Below are positions 1 to 5,599 of a DNA stretch of 13,832 bases, in pieces; positions within the stretch are counted from its first letter, which is position 1; each line of letters opens with the position of its first letter. Location of the stretch: positions 1-13,832 of the forward strand of contig CANJMX010000028.1 of assembly GCA_947475125.1 (NCBI GenBank), read 5' to 3'. The notes beneath the pieces were generated by a model that was not told the DNA's origin, did no database searches, and saw only the letters and a list, made by a program, of their open reading frames with translations. Source of the stretch: Actinomycetota bacterium (GTDB taxonomy: Bacteria > Actinomycetota > Thermoleophilia > Miltoncostaeales > Miltoncostaeaceae). Made by a program: the position numbers and the translations under genes.

Positions 1-5
1 AACAG

Positions 6-95
6 CGGAGAGAGAGGGATTTGAACCCTCGAACCGGGGGATACCCGATTACGCGCTTTCCAGGCGCGCTCCTTCGACCGCTCGGACACCTCTCC
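6..95 (-). tRNA. tRNA-Ser (anticodon GGA)
   Basis: A class II tRNA with a long variable arm, read on the minus strand. The acceptor stem pairs GGAGAGG (95-89) with TCTCTCC (13-7), with one G:U pair and discriminator G at 6. The anticodon stem CGCGC/GCGCG closes the loop CTGGAAA, with anticodon GGA at 61-59, which reads UCC and UCU serine codons. The T arm is GAGGG-TTCAAAT-CCCTC. The 3' CCA is not encoded and must be added after transcription. It is divergent from the second serine tRNA. Confidence 0.96.
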
Positions 96-152
96 GGGGT
101 TCGCGATGGTAGCGAACTCACGGGGCAGAGCGAGATTGGTACCCTCCCGCGC
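96..152. promoter_or_regulatory. Divergent promoter region between two tRNA-Ser genes
   Basis: This 57-bp gap must carry promoters for both serine tRNAs. Possible -10 boxes of the TANNNT form are TACCCT at 140-145 (plus, 7 nt before tRNA-Ser CGA) and TACCAT at 111-106 (minus, 10 nt before tRNA-Ser GGA). I see no convincing -35 box for either. The assignment rests on position and weak matches. Confidence 0.3.
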
Positions 153-240
153 GGAGAGGTGGCAGAGCGGTCGAATGCGGCGGTCTCGAAAACCGTTTCG
201 GGCTTATGGTCCGACGGGGGTTCAAATCCCCCCCTCTCCG
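153..240 (+). tRNA. tRNA-Ser (anticodon CGA)
   Basis: A class II tRNA with a long variable arm. The acceptor stem pairs GGAGAGG (153-159) with CCTCTCC (233-239), with discriminator G at 240. The anticodon CGA at 187-189 reads the UCG serine codon. The T arm is GGGGG-TTCAAAT-CCCCC. CCA is not encoded. Its first nine bases and part of the D arm match the divergent tRNA-Ser (GGA), as expected for tRNAs charged by the same seryl-tRNA synthetase. Confidence 0.96.
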
Positions 241-295
241 CTCAACGCGGTTGAGGCATGAAACCCCGCGGCACCATCCGTGCGGGGTTTCATGC
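241..295 (+). terminator. Tandem hairpins ending the tRNA-Ser (CGA) transcript
   Basis: Two perfect inverted repeats lie back to back right after the tRNA. The first is CTCAAC-GCG-GTTGAG at 241-255. The second is a 14-bp stem, 256-269 pairing with 282-295 around a 12-nt loop. In the larger stem the CCCCGC/GCGGGG core is followed by TTT, which also pairs with an upstream AAA, so it may work on both strands. The first hairpin may instead guide tRNA 3'-end processing. Confidence 0.7.
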
Positions 296-300
296 ATCCC

Positions 301-335
301 GTGCCATAATCACATGCGTTACGTGGCATAAGCAC
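301..335 (+). promoter_or_regulatory. Tandem GTG-N7-CAC boxes upstream of the peroxiredoxin gene
   Basis: Two 13-mers, GTGCCATAATCAC (301-313) and GTGGCATAAGCAC (323-335), match at 11 of 13 positions. Each is a short inverted repeat (GTG...CAC), and their starts are 22 bp apart, about two helical turns. The first contains CATAAT, a five-of-six match to a -10 hexamer; the second ends 19 bp before the ATG. This fits an operator for a dimeric regulator of peroxide defence. The regulator is unknown and not encoded nearby. Confidence 0.45.
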
Positions 336-354
336 CACTGATACGGAGAGATAT

Positions 355-1014
355 ATGGGACTCAGCATCAACCAGACCGTGCCGGACTTCACGGCGCAGA
401 CCACCGAGGGCACCATCCAGTTTCACGACTGGATCGGCGATTCATGGGCCGTGCTCTTCTCGCACCCCAAGGACTTCACGCCCATCTGCACGACCGAGCT
501 GGGCTACATGGCCCGCATCAAGCCCGAGTTCGACAAGCGCGGCGTCAAGATCGTCGGCCTGTCGGTTGATTCGCTCGACAACCACGGCGCGTGGGCCAAG
601 GACATCGAGGAGACTCAGGGCACGGCCCTCAACTACCCGTTGATCTCCGACACCGACTTCGCCATCTCCAAGGCCTACGGCATGCTGGAGGCCGACGTGG
701 AGGGCGACGCCCTGGTGCGGACCCCGGCTGACAATCAGACGGTGCGGAACGTATTCGTGATCGGACCCGACAAGAAGCTGAAGCTTCTGCTCGTGTACCC
801 CATGACCACGGGCCGCAACTTTGACGAGGTGCTGCGCGTGATCGACTCGCTGCAACTCACCGCCAAGCACAAGGTGGCCACCCCGGCCCAGTGGCAGCAG
901 GGCGACGACGTGATCATCGCCGGCTCCGTGGACAACGAGGCCGCCAAGCAGATCTGGCCCGACGGCTGGCAGGAGCCCAAGCCGTACATCCGGATTGTGC
1001 CGCAGCCCAGCTAG
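355..1014 (+). CDS. 1-Cys peroxiredoxin (Prx6 family)
   Basis: A thiol peroxidase of the cytoplasm that reduces H2O2, organic hydroperoxides and probably peroxynitrite. The 219 residues fit the Prx6 family. The active-site motif P-x3-T-x2-C is P38/T42/C45 in HPKDFTPICTTE, and R131 (in NQTVRNVF) fits the conserved catalytic arginine. The segment GPDKKLKLLLVYPMTTGRNF (137-156) is a Prx6 signature. C45 is the only cysteine in the protein, so it cannot form a resolving disulfide within itself and needs an outside thiol reductant. The ATG follows GGAGAG (345-350) at good spacing. The gene stands alone behind the paired boxes at 301-335. The annotation is secure; the physiological reductant cannot be read from the sequence. 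Confidence 0.96.
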   Translation: MGLSINQTVPDFTAQTTEGTIQFHDWIGDSWAVLFSHPKDFTPICTTELGYMARIKPEFDKRGVKIVGLSVDSLDNHGAWAKDIEETQGTALNYPLISDTDFAISKAYGMLEADVEGDALVRTPADNQTVRNVFVIGPDKKLKLLLVYPMTTGRNFDEVLRVIDSLQLTAKHKVATPAQWQQGDDVIIAGSVDNEAAKQIWPDGWQEPKPYIRIVPQPS

Positions 1015-1024
1015 TACCCGGTAC

Positions 1025-1077
1025 CCCCCGCGTCGGTGCTTGCCGGCGCGGGGGTGATACAAAAGCCCCGCAAGGGG
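1025..1077 (+). terminator. Two hairpins after the peroxiredoxin gene (weak terminator)
   Basis: An 8-bp stem (1025-1032 with 1047-1054, CCCCCGCG/CGCGGGGG) starts 11 nt after the stop. A second small hairpin, CCCC-GCAA-GGGG, sits at 1066-1077. Neither has a U-tract on the plus strand. The second is followed by TTTT only when read on the minus strand, where no gene needs it. Termination of the peroxiredoxin transcript is plausible but unproven. Confidence 0.35.
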
Positions 1078-1110
1078 TAATGTTCGGTTCCCGCGTCCCC
1101 CTCAAGAGCC

Positions 1111-1923
1111 GTGCAGAACCTCACATCCGACACCCCTAGGCCGTCTCCGGCGGTGGTCATCGCAATCATCGCGCTGGTCGTCGCGGCAGCGGGCGGGGGG
1201 TACGCCGCCGCGAAGTTGCCCAAGAACTCCGTGGGAACGGCGCAGTTGCGTAATGGGTCGGTGACCAGCGCGAAGGTGAAGAACCACTCCCTGCTGGCCG
1301 TGGACTTCAAGCCGGGCCAGCTCGAGCGGATTCTTCCCCTGTCCATCGGGCCCACGGGGCCGACGGGGCCCTCGGGGGCCGACGGAGCAACGGGTGCAGT
1401 GGGTGCAGTGGGTGCGACCGGGGCCCAGGGCGCTTCGGGGCCCACGGGGCCAGTGGGCGATTCCGGGGCCCGGGGGCCGACCGGGACGCAGGGCCCAGCG
1501 GGGCTGAGTTACGGGAACAGCATCGTTGGGGCGCCCACCACATCGGTGAGTCTCTGCGGATCCATTGACGTAATCGGGTCCGTCGTCAGCCCGACAAGCA
1601 CGAGCCGACTCCTTCTCCTGGGGCAGGCGGAACTAAGCGCGACCGGGGCGACGAACGCACAGCTGGTGACCGAAGTGACAACCGGGGCTGGGTCGATTCT
1701 TGGCAGTGCGGATACCGGCGCACCGGTCGCCCTGACAGCCAGCAATAGCGAACGCTTCACCTTTTCCGGAATAGTCATGCAGGGCGCCACGGCGATAGAC
1801 CTCCCTGCCGGGAACTACAACGTTCGCCTACGGCTGGTGCAGTCGGGCGCTGGGCAGTGCGCGCCGACAGTTACTGCCACCGGAGCGGACCTCACTGTGC
1901 TCTTCGTCGGCACCACGCAGTAG
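1111..1923 (+). CDS. Exported or anchored collagen-like protein
   Basis: A 270-residue protein of probable cell-surface location. Residues 14-34 are a hydrophobic anchor or uncleaved signal. Residues 36-71 carry KNSVGTAQLRNGSV and AKVKNHSLLAVDFKPGQL, a pre-domain I associate with Thermoleophilia surface proteins. Residues 80-133 are eighteen uninterrupted Gly-X-Y triplets rich in Pro, Thr and Ala, expected to form a trimeric collagen-like stalk. Residues 134-270 are a Ser/Thr/Ala-rich, probably beta-sandwich head with two cysteines (in SLCGSI and GQCAPT) that could pair outside the cell. The start is a GTG with no clear Shine-Dalgarno; a GTG at 1153 would remove the residues before the hydrophobic segment. 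The gene converges on the ASCH gene 42 bp away. Function unknown; adhesion or surface display is an inference. Confidence 0.8.
   Translation: MQNLTSDTPRPSPAVVIAIIALVVAAAGGGYAAAKLPKNSVGTAQLRNGSVTSAKVKNHSLLAVDFKPGQLERILPLSIGPTGPTGPSGADGATGAVGAVGATGAQGASGPTGPVGDSGARGPTGTQGPAGLSYGNSIVGAPTTSVSLCGSIDVIGSVVSPTSTSRLLLLGQAELSATGATNAQLVTEVTTGAGSILGSADTGAPVALTASNSERFTFSGIVMQGATAIDLPAGNYNVRLRLVQSGAGQCAPTVTATGADLTVLFVGTTQ
1348..1509 (+). repeat. Gly-X-Y collagen-like repeat tract
   Basis: Eighteen consecutive Gly-X-Y codon triplets (residues 80-133 of the collagen-like protein). The DNA is built from short GGGCC-rich words such as GGGGCCCACGGGGCC, so slippage could change the number of triplets between strains. 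Confidence 0.85.
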
Positions 1924-1965
1924 GCCGCGACTGCATCACGCCGGGGGCGTAACCGCCAGCACTCG

Positions 1966-2361
1966 TTAGTCGAGCGGTGGGTACTCAATGACCTCGCTGA
2001 AGTGCACGATGGTCACCTCATCGTCGAGGTCGATGGGACGCGAGTAGATGTGGGAGAGGAACTGCTGGACATCCTCCACCAGCCGGAACTCGGGGTTGTC
2101 GCGCTCGATCTCGCGCTGTGTGAGATCGGACACCCGCTTGACCGTCACCTCGTCGATGATGGCGGTGAACAGTCGCTGGCGCGGTCCGTGCCGATGGCCA
2201 ACGGTTACCCACACCAGTTGGCCGCGTGCGTACTTTGCGCGCTTGTCGCCCAGGCGGATGGTGGCGGTTTTACGGCCCTTGCGCAGTTGGTCGATAAACA
2301 GCGGCGAGTAGAAGTTGAGCGCAAACACCGGGCTAGGCCACCGCGGTGCCGAGTCGGGCAC
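1966..2361 (-). CDS. ASCH domain protein, YqfB-like (possible N4-acetylcytidine amidohydrolase)
   Basis: A 131-residue single-domain ASCH protein. The segment GRKTATIRLGDK (residues 29-40) matches the RKTITIR motif of E. coli YqfB as I recall it, placing K31 and T34 on its catalytic Lys and Thr. The later LTQREIERDN (80-89) aligns with the YqfB stretch holding the third catalytic residue, a Glu, which would be D88 here. YqfB hydrolyses N4-acetylcytidine; other ASCH proteins bind RNA. The given start is a GTG lying 29 nt inside the end of the Nudix gene. A GTG at 2328, preceded by GGTGG, would give MFALNFYSPLF, closer to the usual family N-terminus, and may be the true start. The gene probably shares the Nudix transcript. 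Family confident, substrate not. Confidence 0.82.
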   Translation of the reverse strand: MPDSAPRWPSPVFALNFYSPLFIDQLRKGRKTATIRLGDKRAKYARGQLVWVTVGHRHGPRQRLFTAIIDEVTVKRVSDLTQREIERDNPEFRLVEDVQQFLSHIYSRPIDLDDEVTIVHFSEVIEYPPLD

Positions 2362-2833
2362 GGGCGGGGCGATCGGTCACGGCCATCCAGCCATCGGCGC
2401 TGAGGTCGCGCACCCGGCGGCGGGCGGCACGCAAAATGGCCTGCTCGCCGGAATGCGTGATGAGTGCCTCGGCCTCTTCGATGGGCACCAGGCGCACGTT
2501 GTCGACCTCGGCGTCGGGGAACTTGGAAGGTGACCCGGCGCGGTACAGCATGAGGAAGAACTCGACGCTCTTGCTGACGCGGCTCTTCTCGGACTGCGCC
2601 CAGAACTTGTACGAGATGGTGCCGAGCGTCTCGATGACCATGCCGGTGAGCCCGGCCTCCTCGCGCACCTCACGAATGGCCGCGTCGGCCCGGCTCTCGC
2701 CCTCCTCGAGCCGCCCCTTGGGCAGGCCCACAACCTCGGTGCCGGGCACCGTGATGAGTGGAACGAGAAGACGTTCGCCGATGGGGATGAGCAGCACCCC
2801 TCCTGCAGAACGCTCGTGGCGAAGCTTGGCCAT
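2333..2833 (-). CDS. Nudix hydrolase
   Basis: A 166-residue hydrolase of nucleoside diphosphates linked to another moiety, needing divalent metal. The Nudix box G-x5-E-x7-R-E-U-x-E-E-x-G-U is complete at residues 40-62, from G40 through E46, R54-E55 and E58-E59 to G61-L62. The preceding VVGLPKG is also typical. The N-terminus HERSAGGVLL starts the Nudix fold directly, so there is no extra domain. The tail (about 130-166) is Arg/Ala-rich. The ATG is preceded by AGGA at 7 nt. It overlaps the downstream ASCH gene, which suggests translational coupling and a shared role in handling modified or damaged nucleotides. The substrate cannot be read from the sequence. The upstream aldolase gene is 172 bp away, with a hairpin between, so this is probably a separate unit. 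Confidence 0.93.
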   Translation of the reverse strand: MAKLRHERSAGGVLLIPIGERLLVPLITVPGTEVVGLPKGRLEEGESRADAAIREVREEAGLTGMVIETLGTISYKFWAQSEKSRVSKSVEFFLMLYRAGSPSKFPDAEVDNVRLVPIEEAEALITHSGEQAILRAARRRVRDLSADGWMAVTDRPARARLGTAVA

Positions 2834-2965
2834 CCCGCGATCCTACGCACGGCCCCGGCGTGGACCAAGGGAGTATGGGGGGCACGGAACCTGAGCGAAC
2901 CGCCAGAACCCGGTGATGGCCACTCGCACGGCCCACCGTGGATCACACGTTTCGACTATACGCGA

Positions 2966-2998
2966 CCCCCTGCAACCCTCCAGCGGGGCCGCAGGGGG
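2966..2998 (-). terminator. GC-rich hairpin after the aldolase gene
   Basis: A perfect 8-bp inverted repeat CCCCCTGC/GCAGGGGG (2998-2991 with 2973-2966 on the minus strand) begins 8 nt after the aldolase stop. The 17-nt loop is itself GC-rich. No U-tract follows, so it may be a 3'-end stabiliser or a Rho-linked site rather than an intrinsic terminator. The rest of the gap 2834-3005 shows no gene. Confidence 0.4.
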
Positions 2999-3005
2999 CT
3001 GGGAA

Positions 3006-4079
3006 CTACGCCAGGCCGATCTCGTCGCACAAGTACACGTCCTGGATGGCATTCAGCAACTCGATGCCCTCCTTCATGGGGCGCTGGAATGACTTGCGGC
3101 CGCTGATGAGGCCTGCGCCGCCCGCACGCTTGTTGACCACGGCTGTGGAGACGGCGTCGTGCAAATCATTGGCACCCGAGGCCCCGCCCGAGTTGATGAG
3201 CGGGATGCGCCCCATGTAGCAGTGGGCCACCTGGTAGCGGGTCATGTCGATCGGGTGATCGGTCATGAGTTCCGAGTACATGCGTGGGTCGCTCTTGCCG
3301 AACTTCAGGGTGTCGAAGCCCGACGCAGCGGTATCGGGGGCCTTCTGCTTGATGATGTCGGCCTCGATGGTGACGCCCAGATGGTTGGCCTGGCCGGTGA
3401 GGTCGGCAGCGGTGTGGAAGTCCTCATCCGCCGTCTTGAAGGCCGGGTTGCGCAAGTAGCACCACAGCACGGTGGCCATGCCCAGATCGTGCGCGTGCTC
3501 AAAGGCCTCGGCCACCTCCACGATCTGGCGCTTGCTCTCCTCCGACCCGAAGTAGATGGTGGCGCCCACTGCGACGCAGCCCATTTCGCTGGCCTTGTCC
3601 ACCGACGCGAACATGATCTGGTCGAAGCCGTTGGGGTAGGTGAGGAACTCGTTGTGGTTGAGCTTGAGCAGGAACGGGATCTTGTGCGCGTACTTGCGCG
3701 CAACCGAGCCCAGCACCCCGAAGGTGGTGGCCACCGCGTTGCAGCCGCCCTCGATTGCGAGTTCGATGATGTTGGCCGGATCGAAGTAGGCCGGGTTCTT
3801 GGCGAATGAGGCGCCGGCAGAGTGCTCGATGCCCTGGTCAACCGGGAGGATGGACATAAAGCCCGTACCCCCGAGACGGCCGTGGCCGTACATCTGCTGG
3901 AGGGAACGGAGCACCGGAATGGGCCGGTCGCTCGCGGCAGTGACGCGGTCGATGAAGTCGGGACCCGGCTGATGGATGCTGGCCGCCGGAATGGTGGTGC
4001 AGGTGTGGCCGAGCAGTGACTCGGCATCAGTGCCGAGGATCTCCTCAATCCGCCCGATTGACGCGTCGCTGGACGCCAT
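3006..4079 (-). CDS. fbaB: Class I fructose-bisphosphate aldolase (FbaB/DhnA type)
   Basis: Cleaves fructose 1,6-bisphosphate to dihydroxyacetone phosphate and glyceraldehyde 3-phosphate through a lysine Schiff base, in cytoplasmic glycolysis or gluconeogenesis. The 357 residues match the roughly 350-residue FbaB family. Hallmarks are LPVDQGIEHSAGASF (from 78), KLNHNEFLTYPNGF, ATVLWCYLRNPAF, EADIIKQK (239-246), CYMGR (287-291), SGGASG (297-302) and the phosphate-binding GLISGRKSF (323-331). By comparison with E. coli FbaB as I remember it, the Schiff-base lysine is probably K244, with K246 the alternative. No zinc-ligand pattern of class II aldolases is present. The ATG has a strong AGGAG at 5 nt. 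The repeat-protein gene ends 83 bp upstream in the same direction, so co-transcription is possible. Confidence 0.94.
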   Translation of the reverse strand: MASSDASIGRIEEILGTDAESLLGHTCTTIPAASIHQPGPDFIDRVTAASDRPIPVLRSLQQMYGHGRLGGTGFMSILPVDQGIEHSAGASFAKNPAYFDPANIIELAIEGGCNAVATTFGVLGSVARKYAHKIPFLLKLNHNEFLTYPNGFDQIMFASVDKASEMGCVAVGATIYFGSEESKRQIVEVAEAFEHAHDLGMATVLWCYLRNPAFKTADEDFHTAADLTGQANHLGVTIEADIIKQKAPDTAASGFDTLKFGKSDPRMYSELMTDHPIDMTRYQVAHCYMGRIPLINSGGASGANDLHDAVSTAVVNKRAGGAGLISGRKSFQRPMKEGIELLNAIQDVYLCDEIGLA

Positions 4080-4145
4080 GCCATCTCCTCACGTCGATTA
4101 CCCGACGGATCCTACCGGCATGGCGCCCTGCGAGCGCGTCCAATT

Positions 4146-4160
4146 ACCCCTGAATGGGGT
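4146..4160 (-). terminator. Short hairpin just after the repeat-protein stop
   Basis: On the minus strand ACCCC-ATTCA-GGGGT forms a 5-bp stem starting 2 nt after the TAG stop, followed by AATTGG. It is too short and has too weak a tail for a confident terminator. At most it would attenuate read-through into the aldolase gene. Confidence 0.25.
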
Positions 4161-4162
4161 GA

Positions 4163-4636
4163 CTACTTGCCCGAGAAGAACGCCTTGAGCTTGTCCCAGA
4201 AGCCGCCACCGGACGACTTTGCGCCACCCGACGAGGCGGCCGGGCCGGCCTCAGTGGGGGCACCGTCGTCGCCGACCCACTTGTCGAGGGCCTCCCAGCC
4301 GGTCTTCTTGCCGCCACCAGCCGGAGCGGGGGTGCCGGAGCCGTCGCCGACCCACTTGTCGAGGGCCTCCCAGCCGGTCTTCTTGGCGCCACCTGCCGGA
4401 GCAGGGGTGCTGGCGGGAGCGTCGCCGACCCACTTGTCGAGGGCCTCCCAGCCGGTCTTCTTGGCGCCACCAGCCGGAGCGGGGGTGCTGGCGGGGGCAT
4501 CGCCGACCCACTTGTCGAGAGCCTCCCAGCCGGTCTTCTTGGCGCCCGCGGGCACAGCGGCCGCGTCGCCCGTGCTGGCGGGGGAATCGCCGACCCACTT
4601 GTCGAGGGCCTCCCAACCGGTCTTCTTGGTGCTCAT
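4163..4636 (-). CDS. Unrecognised protein with five KKTGWEALDKWVGD repeats
   Basis: I do not recognise this 157-residue protein. It has five exact copies of KKTGWEALDKWVGD at residues 4-17, 33-46, 59-72, 85-98 and 110-123. They are joined by 11-15 residue linkers rich in Pro, Ala, Ser, Thr and Gly, with APASTPAPAGGA used twice. A Gly/Ser/Ala tail (124-145) leads to FWDKLKAFFSGK (146-157). Each repeat would form a short amphipathic helix with W, L, W and V on one face and no net charge. The final segment keeps the same spacing but is basic. There is no signal peptide, membrane helix or cysteine. Multivalent motifs on flexible spacers suggest a scaffold or linker that binds one partner several times, with a C-terminal end that may touch membrane; both are inferences. 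The ATG follows AGAGG at 6 nt. It lies between rsgA (70 bp) and the aldolase gene (83 bp). Translation looks real; the role is unknown. Confidence 0.85.
   Translation of the reverse strand: MSTKKTGWEALDKWVGDSPASTGDAAAVPAGAKKTGWEALDKWVGDAPASTPAPAGGAKKTGWEALDKWVGDAPASTPAPAGGAKKTGWEALDKWVGDGSGTPAPAGGGKKTGWEALDKWVGDDGAPTEAGPAASSGGAKSSGGGFWDKLKAFFSGK
4268..4627 (-). repeat. Five 42-bp coding repeats of KKTGWEALDKWVGD
   Basis: Copies lie at 4586-4627, 4499-4540, 4421-4462, 4343-4384 and 4268-4309. Start-to-start spacing is 87, 78, 78 and 75 bp. The copies are almost identical at third codon positions too: the two substitutions I saw (an A for G in the first copy, a G for A in the second) are silent. 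This points to recent duplication or gene conversion. Confidence 0.93.
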
Positions 4637-4706
4637 TTTCTACCTCTTCAGGACGTCGTGTTGGGACTTCAATCGCGCCCCGATGGGCGACGGTTTGCAG
4701 CATACG

Positions 4707-5552
4707 TCACGAAGCGTTTCCGCGTGCAAAACGCGTGGACGACTCCGCGGCCTCCACCAGTGCGCGGTATGACGACAGGCGCACCGGGTCGATCTCGACC
4801 TCGGCCGCGCACCCGGCATCCCCCATGTGGCGGCAACTGCGAAACCGGCAGCGCGGTGCGCACTCCACGATGTCCGGGAACCCCGCGGCGATATCGCCGT
4901 ACTCCATGGGCGGCAGCCAGAACGCACGCACTCCTGCGGTATCGATAACCGCCCCGCCCCCCGGCAGTGGGATCAATCTGGGATCGGTCGTGGTGTGCCT
5001 GCCGCTCCTCAGGCGGTCGGACACCTCGCCCGTGGCGCGCGCCACGCCGGTGAGCGCAGTGGTGAGCGTGGACTTGCCCACGCCCGACAGTCCGGCGAAT
5101 ACCGCCAGGCGCCCGTCGATGAGATCACGCACTTGCTCAACCATCACTGCATCGAGGGACGAACCCATGATCACGGGGTGCCCCGCGGCCCGCTGACGGC
5201 CCACGACCTCGTCAACCAGCACCTGATTGTGCGGCAGGTCGATCTTGGTGAGCACGACCGCGAAATCGAGACCGCCTGCCACCGCCGCCACTGCGTAGCT
5301 GTCGAGAAGCCGCGGGGCCAGGGCCGGCTCGACCACCGCGGCGATCACCACGAGCAGGTCGGCGTTGGCCACCACTGTGCGCACCCGGCCGCCGCTGCCG
5401 ATGCGCTCGAGCACTGTGCGACGCGGCAGGATCTCGCGCACGATCCCCTGGGTGCCGGCGTCGTCGATGCGCACGCGATCGCCGGCCACCGGTGGGCCTC
5501 CGGGAAGCTTGGGAGCCAGACGCACCTCGCGGGCCCCCGACTCCTCCGCCAC
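4707..5552 (-). CDS. rsgA: Small ribosomal subunit biogenesis GTPase RsgA
   Basis: A circularly permuted GTPase that helps late 30S maturation. From the GTG at 5552, residues 1-50 are part of the OB fold (PVAGDRVRI, REILPRRTVLER). G4 is TKID (102-105), the P-loop GLSGVGKST is 154-162, switch I GRHTTTD is 184-190 and G3 DTAGV is 204-208, in the permuted order G4-G1-G3. The zinc site is C235, C240, H242 and C248. The coordinates use the first ordinary start codon, but it is probably not the real one. The frame upstream encodes LVLRVAGPFAD, which looks like the missing first OB strand. No ATG, GTG or TTG lies between the upstream in-frame stop (5652-5654) and 5552. A CTG at 5603, overlapping the pyrE stop as CTGA, would give 298 residues. 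It likely follows pyrE in one transcript. Confidence 0.95.
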   Translation of the reverse strand: MAEESGAREVRLAPKLPGGPPVAGDRVRIDDAGTQGIVREILPRRTVLERIGSGGRVRTVVANADLLVVIAAVVEPALAPRLLDSYAVAAVAGGLDFAVVLTKIDLPHNQVLVDEVVGRQRAAGHPVIMGSSLDAVMVEQVRDLIDGRLAVFAGLSGVGKSTLTTALTGVARATGEVSDRLRSGRHTTTDPRLIPLPGGGAVIDTAGVRAFWLPPMEYGDIAAGFPDIVECAPRCRFRSCRHMGDAGCAAEVEIDPVRLSSYRALVEAAESSTRFARGNAS

Positions 5553-5599
5553 GTCGGCGAACGGGCCGGCGACGCGCAGGACGAGGGGCGCCTCAGGGG

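Noticed and set aside
1..300. Integration (att) site at the serine tRNA genes
   Set aside because: Serine tRNAs are frequent integration targets, but no integrase, excisionase or repeated tRNA 3' end is visible in the window.
1066..1077. Minus-strand intrinsic terminator (CCCC-TTGC-GGGG then TTTT)
   Set aside because: The shape is right, but the stem is only 4 bp and no minus-strand gene lies upstream to be terminated.
4219..5196. Long plus-strand frame antisense to the repeat protein and rsgA
   Set aside because: It is rich in Arg, Pro and Ser, as expected for a shadow frame in GC-rich DNA, and runs across two well-supported minus-strand genes and their gap.
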